DNA of 20,939 nt from Micavibrio sp. (lineage in GTDB: Bacteria; Pseudomonadota; Alphaproteobacteria; Micavibrionales; Micavibrionaceae): the NCBI GenBank assembly GCA_030824805.1, contig JAPJRC010000040.1:1-20939 (forward strand). Reading direction: 5' to 3'. The notes under the pieces were generated by a model, which saw only the letters and a program-made list of their open reading frames with translations, was not told where the DNA came from and ran no database searches. The position numbers and the translations under genes were made by a program. Below are positions 1 through 6,336 of the stretch, piece after piece (position 1 is the stretch's first letter; every line of letters starts with the position of its first letter).

Positions 1-1
1 G

Positions 2-1054
2 ATCATGCAGACGGCCGCCGGGAATCCGCTACTTGGTGATGACTTCGCCGAAAAAGGCTTTTCCGCCTATATTTCAAAACCCGTGCGCGCGGCCAATCTT
101 GTCAATTCTCTCGCGGTCATCTGGGAGAAATACAAACAGGGCTACCGCGATACACTGATCCGCATAGATTCCGGCGGCATACGCCAGTCCGCAGTGGAGG
201 AAGAGGAAGTAAAGCTCGAAGGCGCAAAGATCCTTCTGGTAGAAGACAGCAGGCTGAACCAGGCCTTCGCGGAAGAAGTGCTCTCGCAACTGGCCTGCGA
301 TGTAACAACCGTTTCCAACGGGCAGGAAGCTGTCGATGTATTGACGGCTGGAAACATGTTCGATCTGGTGCTGATGGATTGCCAGATGCCGGTGATGGAC
401 GGTTTCGAAGCATCGCGCCGCATAAGGGCGATGAAACAGGAAGGCATGATATCCAATAAAATGCCTGTTCTGGCATTGACCGCTAACGCCATGAAAGGCG
501 ACCGCCAAAAATGCATCGATGCTGGCATGGACGACTACATCACGAAGCCGGTGCGCAAAAAAGAACTCAAGGAGAAAATCTATCAATGGATCGGCGGGCG
601 TGTTGCAAACACAAGCAGTGAAAGTTCACAGGATAGCGGGCACGATGCTGAAGAGCATGACGACCGCCACGTGAAATCGCCCGCATCTTCCTCCGCCATT
701 CTGGATCCCAATCTGCTTCAGGAGGCCAAAGCCCTTCTCAAGGACAAGTTCGATCTTTTGCTCGGATGCTATATCGACGATGTGGAAACCTACATCCGCG
801 AGATCCAGCAGGCGATAGCGGACAAGGACCTGGAAGCGGCGGTGCGTCCGGCACACACGATCAAATCGACGAGCAAGCGCATGGGCGCGTTGCGTCTGTC
901 CGACATTGCGCGCGATATCGAAGCCGCCGCACGCGAAGCCGCGAATGCAAACAGCAAGGATGCCATTACACCGGATATGATCGAGAATATCCGCCAGATT
1001 ACCACGGTGTTTGAAGAGACGCGCTCGCGCCTCACGAGCTCGGGCAAAAATTAG
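2..1054 (+). CDS. Hybrid sensor histidine kinase, C-terminal part (REC-REC-HPt), 5' truncated
   Basis: This is the tail of a phosphorelay kinase; the sensor and kinase core lie outside the window. Numbering from the first visible Met (nt 5), residues 1-40 are the end of one receiver domain, with the conserved Lys in AYISKPVRAANL. Residues about 73-198 are a complete second receiver: acidic pair E80/D81, phospho-acceptor D125 in LVLMDCQMPVMDG, and K181 in DYITKPVRKKEL. Residues about 232-343 are an HPt domain with H284 in AHTIKSTSKRMGA. A Ser/Asp/His-rich linker (about 200-228) separates them. The tandem-REC plus HPt layout is that of a multi-step phosphorelay kinase of the ArcB/BarA type; the signal is unknown. 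The stop overlaps the zur-like stop tail-to-tail by 4 bp, with no terminator between. Domain calls are secure; the partner regulator is not visible. Confidence 0.93.
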   Translation: MMQTAAGNPLLGDDFAEKGFSAYISKPVRAANLVNSLAVIWEKYKQGYRDTLIRIDSGGIRQSAVEEEEVKLEGAKILLVEDSRLNQAFAEEVLSQLACDVTTVSNGQEAVDVLTAGNMFDLVLMDCQMPVMDGFEASRRIRAMKQEGMISNKMPVLALTANAMKGDRQKCIDAGMDDYITKPVRKKELKEKIYQWIGGRVANTSSESSQDSGHDAEEHDDRHVKSPASSSAILDPNLLQEAKALLKDKFDLLLGCYIDDVETYIREIQQAIADKDLEAAVRPAHTIKSTSKRMGALRLSDIARDIEAAAREAANANSKDAITPDMIENIRQITTVFEETRSRLTSSGKN

Positions 1055-1506
1055 GAAGAACAATCGCTGCAGGTGCCGTGCAGTTCGGCATCCCAGCGTG
1101 AAAGATTGAAGCCCTCTTCCGTTGCGCGGCGGGCAAGGTCTTCGGGCACATGACAAATATGGGCTTCGACAACCGTGCCGCATTTGTCGCAGATCAGAAA
1201 CTGCGAGCCCGCATGTCTATGGTCGGTTCCACACAGAACATAGGCGTTTAGGCTTTCGATGCGGTGAATAATCCCCTGCTCCATAAGAAACTCGATGGCG
1301 CGGTATGCCGTCGGCGGTTTGGGATCGTCGATATATTTGCCCAGCGCTTCGAGGATATCGTACGCACCCATCGGTTTTTTGGAGGCTGCGATGATTTCCA
1401 GCACGTGCTGGCGGGAGTCTGTGAAGCGGATACCGCGTTCGCGGCACAAGGCCTCGGTCTGTTTGACCAGTTTCGCTATATCTGCCTTACCCAGGGACTT
1501 CACCAT
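1051..1506 (-). CDS. zur: Fur-family zinc regulator, Zur-like
   Basis: A 151-aa Fur-superfamily repressor. Residues about 10-90 form the winged helix (GIRFTDSRQHVLEII, then PPTAYRAIEFLMEQGIIHRI). The C-terminal part is the metal and dimerisation domain, with two CxxC pairs, C106/C109 (CDKCG) and C146/C149 (CSDC), that form the structural zinc site in this family, plus a His/Cys cluster near C92, H96 and H98. The PTAYRAIEFL helix and the second CxxC near the C-terminus favour Zur over Fur or PerR; that is inference from family knowledge. No Shine-Dalgarno precedes the ATG. Instead a TATATA -10 ends six bases before it, so the mRNA is probably leaderless, and a TGTTATA half-site over the -10 suggests autoregulation. 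The gene is convergent with the kinase fragment. Confidence 0.82.
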   Translation of the reverse strand: MVKSLGKADIAKLVKQTEALCRERGIRFTDSRQHVLEIIAASKKPMGAYDILEALGKYIDDPKPPTAYRAIEFLMEQGIIHRIESLNAYVLCGTDHRHAGSQFLICDKCGTVVEAHICHVPEDLARRATEEGFNLSRWDAELHGTCSDCSS

Positions 1507-1512
1507 AGCTTT

Positions 1513-1540
1513 TATATAACACGCTCTTTTGGAACGTCAA
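1513..1540 (-). promoter_or_regulatory. Sigma-70 type promoter of zur-like gene, leaderless
   Basis: On the minus strand TTGACG (1540-1535) is followed after 16 bp by TATATA (1518-1513). Only six bases then separate the -10 box from the ATG at 1506, so transcription should start at or next to the start codon. TGTTATA, resembling a Zur half-site, overlaps the -10 (1521-1515). Confidence 0.6.
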
Positions 1541-1558
1541 AAAAACCTATGGCGGGCG

Positions 1559-1583
1559 GGAACTTTTTGGCGCTTGGAGCGTT
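1559..1583 (+). promoter_or_regulatory. EcfG-type general stress promoter (exact GGAAC-N16-CGTT)
   Basis: GGAAC at 1559-1563 and CGTT at 1580-1583 are separated by exactly 16 bp, the consensus of alphaproteobacterial EcfG-family sigma factors. It points towards the manC-like gene about 280 bp downstream. Confidence 0.6.
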
Positions 1584-1655
1584 GTTTGATCGGATTTTTT
1601 TGTGCATGTGCGAATTTGGGGGTTTTCAGGCCCGGGAATCTGGGCCATCATAAAT

Positions 1656-1683
1656 TTGCTGCAGTGAACAAAATTGTTATATA
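1656..1683 (+). promoter_or_regulatory. Putative sigma-70 promoter for manC-pmm operon
   Basis: TTGCTG (1656-1661) lies 16 bp before TATATA (1678-1683). This is the best housekeeping promoter candidate in front of the manC-like gene. A TGTTATA half-site (1675-1681) like the one in the zur promoter overlaps the -10. Confidence 0.4.
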
Positions 1684-1863
1684 TTATTTACTTAAAGGAT
1701 AAAAAAGACGAATTCGCACTGCCGAAAAAGCTTGTTATTTTCCATACTATCTGATATCTATCCGCCCGCACCACACTATAGCCTCAATTCAAGGGTTTAT
1801 AGTCTGGCACAGAACTTGAATTATTAAGCGCGTTAACTTTTGTACCGAGGATATAAACCAGCA

Positions 1864-3306
1864 ATGACCACAAACCGGAATAAAATCATTCCCGTCATTC
1901 TGTGCGGTGGCTCTGGTTCCCGCCTCTGGCCGGCCAGCCGCGAAAACCATCCGAAGCAGTTTCTGGCTCTGATGGACGATTTCTCCCTTCTGCAGAACAC
2001 CATGCGTCGCGCCTTGCGTATTTCCGGCGCCGACGCCTCTTCGCTTGTTGTGGTGACATTGGCTGCGATGAAAGACGGTGTGGAGCGCCAGCTGGCTGAG
2101 CTCGACGCCGCCGCGACCGCTCATATCCTTTGCGAACCGTCCGCCCGCAACACCGGTGCGGCTGTGGCCTTCGCCGCCAGTTACATTCAGAAAAACTTTG
2201 GCGATGACGCCGTCATGTGGGTTCTGCCCGCCGACCACCACATCGCCCGCGAAGAAGCGCTGGCCGTTGCATTTGGACACGCGCAGACCGCCATCGACAC
2301 GCGTCTTGTGACATTCGGCATCACGCCCTCGCGCCCCGACACGGGCTATGGCTATATCCGCGTTGGTGCGACGGACAACGGCTTCGTACACGCTGCAGAG
2401 CGTTTTGTCGAAAAACCCAATCTGGCGCAGGCACAAACCTATCTGAACGATGGCCGCTATCTCTGGAACAGCGGCATGTTCCTGTTCACCGCCGCCTCCG
2501 TGCTGGCGCACTACGAAGAACTCGCGCCGGATATCCTGACGGCAACACGCATCGCCATGCAAAAAGGTGTGGACGCGCACAATCCTTGCGCGCTCGCTTA
2601 TGCCTCGATCCGCCAGCAACCTTTCGACAAGGCGATCATGGAAAAATCTGCCAGCGTGGCCGTGGTGCCGTGCGATCCAAAATGGTCGGATGTCGGCTCG
2701 TGGGAAAGCCTTTGGGACATGCGCGCCAAGGACCATAACGGCAACGTCATCGACGGCCGTGCTGCCTGCTTCAACGCCCATGACTGCTTTATCCAGACAA
2801 AAGACCGCCTCGTCGCCGTGGCCGGTATCGACAACATCGTCGTGGTTGAAACGGATGATGCGCTGCTCATCACGAACAAAAGCGATGGCGACTCGCTCAA
2901 AACACTGGTGCAGGGCCTGAAAGAAAGCGGCGCGCGCGAAGCGATCGACCAGCCGCTGCCGGCACAGCCGACACAGCCCTGGACCATGGTAAAATCACTG
3001 GGCGCCGAAAAAAATCTCAGCGCGCGTGAAATCACCATCGCGCCCGGAGATCACAAGGTTTTCGCGGCACAGGAAGACGGCCTCTGCCTCTACACGGTCC
3101 TCGAAGGTTCCGCCATCATCAGCGCCGACGGCGTGATCCGCGCACTGGAATCCTTCCAGAGCGCAGACATACACGCTACCGGCGAATACGTGATCGCCAA
3201 CCATGGTGCCACGCAGCTCCGCATGATCGAAGTGCAAAAAGGCGTTCAGGAAGGCATCTTCTTCGGAACGCAGGATAGCAAAACAGACACCAAGAAAGTG
3301 GCCTGA
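1864..3306 (+). CDS. manC: Mannose-1-phosphate guanylyltransferase with degenerate PMI-type cupin
   Basis: This 480-aa protein makes GDP-mannose from mannose-1-phosphate and GTP for surface polysaccharide. Residues 9-34 carry the nucleotidyltransferase signature (PVILCGGSGSRLWPASR, then PKQF). ADHHI (123-127), GYGYI (161-165), FVEKP (181-185) and WNSGMF (201-206) follow the AlgA/ManC order. The C-terminal region (about 371-468) aligns in layout with the type II phosphomannose isomerase cupin, ending in MIEVQKG. However, the metal-binding HHHRAEHW stretch of bifunctional AlgA is replaced by AAQEDGLCLY, so isomerase activity is unlikely. ATG 1864 is chosen because GAGG lies upstream; an in-frame TTG at 1840 would add eight residues without a better ribosome site. 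It is followed by the phosphomannomutase gene in the same operon. Confidence 0.9.
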   Translation: MTTNRNKIIPVILCGGSGSRLWPASRENHPKQFLALMDDFSLLQNTMRRALRISGADASSLVVVTLAAMKDGVERQLAELDAAATAHILCEPSARNTGAAVAFAASYIQKNFGDDAVMWVLPADHHIAREEALAVAFGHAQTAIDTRLVTFGITPSRPDTGYGYIRVGATDNGFVHAAERFVEKPNLAQAQTYLNDGRYLWNSGMFLFTAASVLAHYEELAPDILTATRIAMQKGVDAHNPCALAYASIRQQPFDKAIMEKSASVAVVPCDPKWSDVGSWESLWDMRAKDHNGNVIDGRAACFNAHDCFIQTKDRLVAVAGIDNIVVVETDDALLITNKSDGDSLKTLVQGLKESGAREAIDQPLPAQPTQPWTMVKSLGAEKNLSAREITIAPGDHKVFAAQEDGLCLYTVLEGSAIISADGVIRALESFQSADIHATGEYVIANHGATQLRMIEVQKGVQEGIFFGTQDSKTDTKKVA

Positions 3307-3334
3307 TACGGGCTTCGCCTGTATCCCCCTTTTT
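3305..3334 (+). terminator. Weak hairpin between manC and phosphomannomutase genes
   Basis: A 9-bp stem with one G-U pair (3305-3313 with 3317-3325, loop TTC) starts in the manC stop region and is followed by four C and then five T. The U-run is offset, so it may be a processing or attenuation hairpin rather than a full terminator. Confidence 0.35.
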
Positions 3335-3367
3335 CGGACATAAATACCTTTCACAAAGAGATAGAGA

Positions 3368-4885
3368 ATGACGACCTATAGAACCGATATCGAACCGAAT
3401 ACCGAAGACTTTGAACGCGAAGTGCTGGTGGCTCCACAGGGCTTCCGCGAATACGATGCGCGCTGGCTGACGCCTGAGCATCTGAACCTGCGCGGCGCGC
3501 AAAAGCTCGGCCTCGGTATCGGCACGATCATCCATGAAATGGGTAAAAATCCGCCGGCTGTTGTTGTCGGTCACGATTACCGTTCTTACAGCGCCTCGAT
3601 CAAACACGCAGTGGCGCTTGGCCTTATCGAGGCAGGCTGCCATGTAAAGGATATCGGCCTTGCGCTGTCTCCTGTCGCCTACTTCGCGCAGTTCGAACTG
3701 GATTGCCCGGCCGTTGCCATGGTCACGGCATCCCACAACGAAAACGGCTGGACGGGTGTCAAGATTGGCGCGGAACGCCCCCTTACCTTCGGCCCTGAGT
3801 TGATGGGCCGTTTGAAAGACATCGTCCTCAACAACAAGGGCGTTGCACGTGCGGGCGGCTCCTACACCTGTGTTGACGATATCAAGGAACGCTACCTGAA
3901 AGACGTTGCCAAGGAAGGCAAACTCAAGCGCAAGCTGAAAGTTGTCGTCGCCTGCGGCAACGGTACTGCGGGCGTATACGCGCCGGATGCCTTGCGCGCC
4001 ATCGGCTGCGAAGTGATCGAGATGGATTGCAAACTCGACTACACCTTCCCGCGTTACAACCCGAACCCCGAAGACCTCGAGATGCTGCACGCCATCGCGC
4101 ACAAGGTTAAAGAAACCGGCGCCGATATAGGTTTCGGCTTTGATGGCGACGGCGACCGTTGCGGCGTTATCGATAACACGGGCGATGAGATTTTTGCCGA
4201 CAAGATCGGCGTTATCCTTGCCCGCGATCTTGGCAAAATCCACAAGAACGCAACATTCGTCGCCGACGTGAAATCGACCGGCCTGTACATGGCGGATCCC
4301 GTTCTGAAAGAACTGAATGTCACGACCGATTACTGGAAGACCGGCCACTCTTACATCAAGCGCCGTGTCAACGAACTGGGCGCGCTTGCAGGCTTTGAAA
4401 AATCCGGCCACTTCTTCTTCAACGCGCCTATCGGCCGCGGTTACGATGACGGCGTCCTGACGGCCGTCACCATCTGCCGCATGATGGACCGCAACGAAGG
4501 TAAATCGCTGTCCGATCTGAAAGACGCTCTGCCGAAGACATGGGGTTCGCCCACCATGGGTCCGCACTGCCCGGATGATCGCAAATATGTGATCGTCGAC
4601 GAACTGACGAAATCGTTCGAAGATAAATTCAAGAGCGCGGAAAAAATCCTCGGTACCTCCATCGCTTCCGTCGTCACGGTCAATGGCGTGCGCGTAACGC
4701 TCGAAGACGGCACATGGGGTCTGATCCGCGCATCTTCGAACAAACCGTCTCTTGTCGTCGTCGTGGAAAGCCCCGTGTCCGAAGACCGCATGTACGACAT
4801 GTTCGATTATCTGGACGGCATTCTTTCTTCCTATTCCGATGTCGGGGAATACGACCAGAAGATATCCCGCAAAAAAGCGGCATAA
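3368..4885 (+). CDS. Phosphomannomutase/phosphoglucomutase
   Basis: A 505-aa alpha-D-phosphohexomutase (AlgC/ManB type) that interconverts 6-phospho and 1-phospho mannose or glucose. The phosphoserine loop is TASHNENGWTGVK with S122. The metal loop is GFDGDGDR with D259, D261 and D263. The sugar-binding loop is FEKSGH (343-348), and the phosphate-binding loop is RASSNKP (454-460). All four domains are present in family order. The AGAGATAGAG stretch upstream supports ATG 3368. It sits 61 bp after manC, so the two give consecutive steps from mannose-6-phosphate to GDP-mannose; the same enzyme could feed glucose-1-phosphate to UDP-glucose and Ugd. Which of the two sugars it prefers cannot be read from sequence alone. 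A strong terminator follows. Confidence 0.93.
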   Translation: MTTYRTDIEPNTEDFEREVLVAPQGFREYDARWLTPEHLNLRGAQKLGLGIGTIIHEMGKNPPAVVVGHDYRSYSASIKHAVALGLIEAGCHVKDIGLALSPVAYFAQFELDCPAVAMVTASHNENGWTGVKIGAERPLTFGPELMGRLKDIVLNNKGVARAGGSYTCVDDIKERYLKDVAKEGKLKRKLKVVVACGNGTAGVYAPDALRAIGCEVIEMDCKLDYTFPRYNPNPEDLEMLHAIAHKVKETGADIGFGFDGDGDRCGVIDNTGDEIFADKIGVILARDLGKIHKNATFVADVKSTGLYMADPVLKELNVTTDYWKTGHSYIKRRVNELGALAGFEKSGHFFFNAPIGRGYDDGVLTAVTICRMMDRNEGKSLSDLKDALPKTWGSPTMGPHCPDDRKYVIVDELTKSFEDKFKSAEKILGTSIASVVTVNGVRVTLEDGTWGLIRASSNKPSLVVVVESPVSEDRMYDMFDYLDGILSSYSDVGEYDQKISRKKAA

Positions 4886-4890
4886 AATTA

Positions 4891-4914
4891 AAGGAGCCTT
4901 CCGGCTCCTTTTTT
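4891..4914 (+). terminator. Rho-independent terminator after phosphomannomutase gene
   Basis: An 8-bp stem AAGGAGCC/GGCTCCTT (4891-4898 and 4903-4910) with a four-base loop is followed by a T-run. The upstream A/T tract makes it potentially bidirectional, serving the convergent small gene too. Confidence 0.88.
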
Positions 4915-4915
4915 A

Positions 4916-5176
4916 TTACGGGCTGTTTGCGGCCTTGTGCGGCACAGGCTGGCTTAGATGCGTCAGAACAATCGGATCGTTCATCACAAGGCGCGGCTTG
5001 CGCGCTTCGCTCGCGGATTCAAGTATATCGTTGAGAACGTCTACCACAGCGGAAAGGTCTTTAAGATCGGTGTGGAAGTTCTTCCCGTCCACGCGGACGC
5101 CTGTCTCGCTGACCTTAACAAGGCTGTGTCCGTTAATACGGATTTCAAATTCTGGCGTTTCATCGTAACAACACAT
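4916..5176 (-). CDS. Small hypothetical protein (86 aa)
   Basis: I do not recognise this protein. It begins MCCYDETPEFEIRING and is soluble and mixed-charge, with an adjacent Cys pair at the N-terminus, a probable beta-rich first half (FEIRINGHSLVKVSETGVRV) and a helical middle (LKDLSAVVDVLNDIL). The start is set by the ribosome site: AAGGA lies nine bases before the ATG at 5176-5174, whereas the upstream in-frame ATG at 5185 has AAGGA almost touching it. It converges on the phosphomannomutase terminator and has no obvious EcfG-type promoter. Coding status rests on the good ribosome site and uninterrupted frame; function is unknown. Confidence 0.6.
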   Translation of the reverse strand: MCCYDETPEFEIRINGHSLVKVSETGVRVDGKNFHTDLKDLSAVVDVLNDILESASEARKPRLVMNDPIVLTHLSQPVPHKAANSP

Positions 5177-5482
5177 GTCTGCCATTCCTTGGTTATACCC
5201 GTTCTCGGGTTATTTGTTTCTCTCGACCACTTAAGATTAGGCTCGCCTGATAAAATAAAAAAACAAAATCGAAAGTTTTGAAGAACTATCTGTACTGCAT
5301 AGCACAAAGATGTATTTTCTAGTTTCATTTTGCGTTGCGGGAAAAAGCTGTAATTACACGCAAATTACTTGGGCAAAACGTTATTGATTATCTGCATTGC
5401 ATTAAACGCATAACGCAAAAAGACCGCCCTGTATGCATCAAGGCGGCCCTTTTGCTGACGCAAATGCGTTATTCGATATCGA
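5177..5482. other. AT-rich intergenic region with repeated ACGCAA motifs
   Basis: No gene is supported in this 306-base AT-rich gap. It contains several copies of ACGCAA/TTGCGT (5331-5336, 5358-5363, 5412-5417, 5458-5463, 5465-5470) and the hairpin/terminator of the OsmB-like gene. No GGAAC-type promoter was found. Confidence 0.5.
5410..5472 (-). terminator. Terminator hairpin of the OsmB-like lipoprotein gene
   Basis: Read on the minus strand, GGCGG (5442-5446) pairs with CCGCC (5424-5428), followed by TCTTTTT. An outer 8-bp arm pair ATAACGCA/TGCGTTAT (5410-5417 with 5465-5472) could extend the structure. The inner stem has an internal mismatch. Confidence 0.55.
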
Positions 5483-5713
5483 TTAGTCGAGATTGATATC
5501 GTCCCGGTCGGTCATTGCACCTGTGGCACCGCCAACGACACCGCCGATGGCTGCGCCCGTCCAGGGGCTACCACCCGTCAATGCACTACCGACCGCACCG
5601 ACACCAGCACCGATACCGGCGCCGCTCAGACCGCGTTCTGTCGGCGTGTTACCGCAGGCGGAAAGCATAAGGGTCGATGCTGCGACCAATGCAAAAGCTG
5701 CTGTTTTTTTCAT
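5483..5713 (-). CDS. OsmB-like glycine-zipper lipoprotein
   Basis: A 76-aa outer-membrane or periplasmic lipoprotein. It starts MKKTAAFALVAASTLMLSAC, with a type II signal peptide and lipobox LSAC (Cys at residue 20). The mature part is a glycine zipper (GAGIGAGVGAVGSALTGG, then GAAIGGVVGGATGAM) with a short acidic tail. The composition and length match OsmB-type osmotically inducible lipoproteins. ATG 5713 is chosen because AAGGAG lies seven bases upstream and the signal peptide starts there; an in-frame extension to 5824 has neither. It lies 28 bp downstream of the small His-rich gene, probably one transcript driven by the EcfG-type promoter at 6013-6038. Confidence 0.85.
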   Translation of the reverse strand: MKKTAAFALVAASTLMLSACGNTPTERGLSGAGIGAGVGAVGSALTGGSPWTGAAIGGVVGGATGAMTDRDDINLD

Positions 5714-5741
5714 CACTAGTCTCCTTCTTGTTATTAAACTT

Positions 5742-5978
5742 TTAATGCACGAAGCGTTCGAAACCGTCATGGTCGTCGAATTCGAAATCATCGGCGAATT
5801 GATGGTGAAAATGTCCGACGGCATATTCGCGCGGCATATTCAGAATATCGCTGTAAACATCCATAAGGATATCTTCAACGCCTGCTACCTGCGGCAATTC
5901 ATCGCCTTTCGGGGCGCCGTAGACGGCAAGAGCGTCTGTATCCTGTTGCAGTTCGTTGATGGCATGCACGGGTTTCAT
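5742..5978 (-). CDS. Small His/Asp-rich hypothetical protein (78 aa)
   Basis: No family is recognised. It is an acidic soluble protein starting MKPVHAINELQQDTDALAVY. The C-terminal half is crowded with His, Asp and Phe (GHFHHQFADDFEFDDHDGF), which could bind metal; that is inference from composition only. AAAGGA lies nine bases before the ATG. A GGAAC-N17-GGTT site is found 35-60 bp upstream, and the OsmB-like lipoprotein gene follows after 28 bp, so it is the first gene of a two-gene stress operon. There is no signal peptide or membrane segment. Confidence 0.68.
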   Translation of the reverse strand: MKPVHAINELQQDTDALAVYGAPKGDELPQVAGVEDILMDVYSDILNMPREYAVGHFHHQFADDFEFDDHDGFERFVH

Positions 5979-6012
5979 CTATTCAAATCCTTTCATTGTC
6001 ATCTGCCTTACC

Positions 6013-6038
6013 AACCCTTTACCCTTGGCATGGGTTCC
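6013..6038 (-). promoter_or_regulatory. EcfG-type promoter of the His-rich/OsmB-like operon
   Basis: On the minus strand GGAAC (6038-6034) is followed after 17 bp by GGTT (6016-6013), one base off the CGTT consensus. It sits just beyond the csbD terminator and in front of the ATG at 5978. Confidence 0.5.
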
Positions 6039-6050
6039 CGGATTTTCGCG

Positions 6051-6088
6051 CAAAAGAAACACCCCGCAGGGGGGACTGCGGGGTGTTT
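6051..6088 (-). terminator. Rho-independent terminator of the PRC-csbD operon
   Basis: A 13-bp perfect stem (6057-6069 with 6076-6088) encloses a six-base loop. On the minus strand it runs into TTTCTTTTG, placing it as terminator after csbD. Confidence 0.85.
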
Positions 6089-6118
6089 GGGTATAGAAAA
6101 ATCAACCTTTTGTGGGGG

Positions 6119-6322
6119 TTACATACGGGTTGAGTCTTCCCATTCCTTAACTTCACGTTCGGCGGCGTCACGGGAACGGCCATACGCTTCCTGGATTTTG
6201 CCGAGCAGCTTTTCACGGCTGCCGTCGATCTGCATCAGGTCGTCGTCTGTAAGATCGCCCCATTTTTCACGGACGGCGCCTTTCAGTTGCTCCCATTTGC
6301 CTTCGAGTATGTCCTTGTTCAT
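6119..6322 (-). CDS. CsbD-family stress protein
   Basis: A 67-aa hydrophilic helical protein that begins MNKDILEGKWEQLKGAVREK and continues WGDLTDDDLMQIDG. This is the CsbD/YjbJ signature: W-x-Q-L-K-G, then W-G-x-L-T-D-D-D-L. CsbD-family proteins are abundant general-stress proteins (SigB in Bacillus, RpoS in E. coli) with no assigned biochemical activity. CAGGAG lies eight bases before the ATG and overlaps the stop of the upstream PRC-barrel gene, which is only 14 bp away, so the two are translated from one mRNA. A strong terminator follows. Confidence 0.92.
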   Translation of the reverse strand: MNKDILEGKWEQLKGAVREKWGDLTDDDLMQIDGSREKLLGKIQEAYGRSRDAAEREVKEWEDSTRM

Positions 6323-6336
6323 GATCGCCGCTCCTG

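Larger units (their letters stand above)
1507..1863. other. Intergenic region between zur and manC-like gene
   Basis: No gene is supported in these 357 bases. The stretch holds the zur promoter on the minus strand, an exact EcfG-type promoter (1559-1583, plus), and a sigma-70-like promoter (1656-1683, plus). A short GGCCC/GGGCC inverted repeat at about 1630-1646 has no U-tract. The only peptide behind the EcfG-type site is about 15 codons long and was not called. A long 5' leader or a small RNA is possible. Confidence 0.5.

Noticed and set aside
1840..1863. TTG start adding eight residues to the manC-like protein
   Set aside because: ATG 1864 has GAGG upstream and begins directly before the nucleotidyltransferase strand; the extension has no better ribosome site.
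3176..4567. Long minus-strand frame opposite manC and phosphomannomutase
   Set aside because: Shadow frame; the plus-strand proteins carry all family motifs.
5714..5824. Longer N-terminus for the OsmB-like lipoprotein
   Set aside because: It would bury the signal peptide and lipobox and overlaps the upstream gene; AAGGAG precedes the ATG at 5713.
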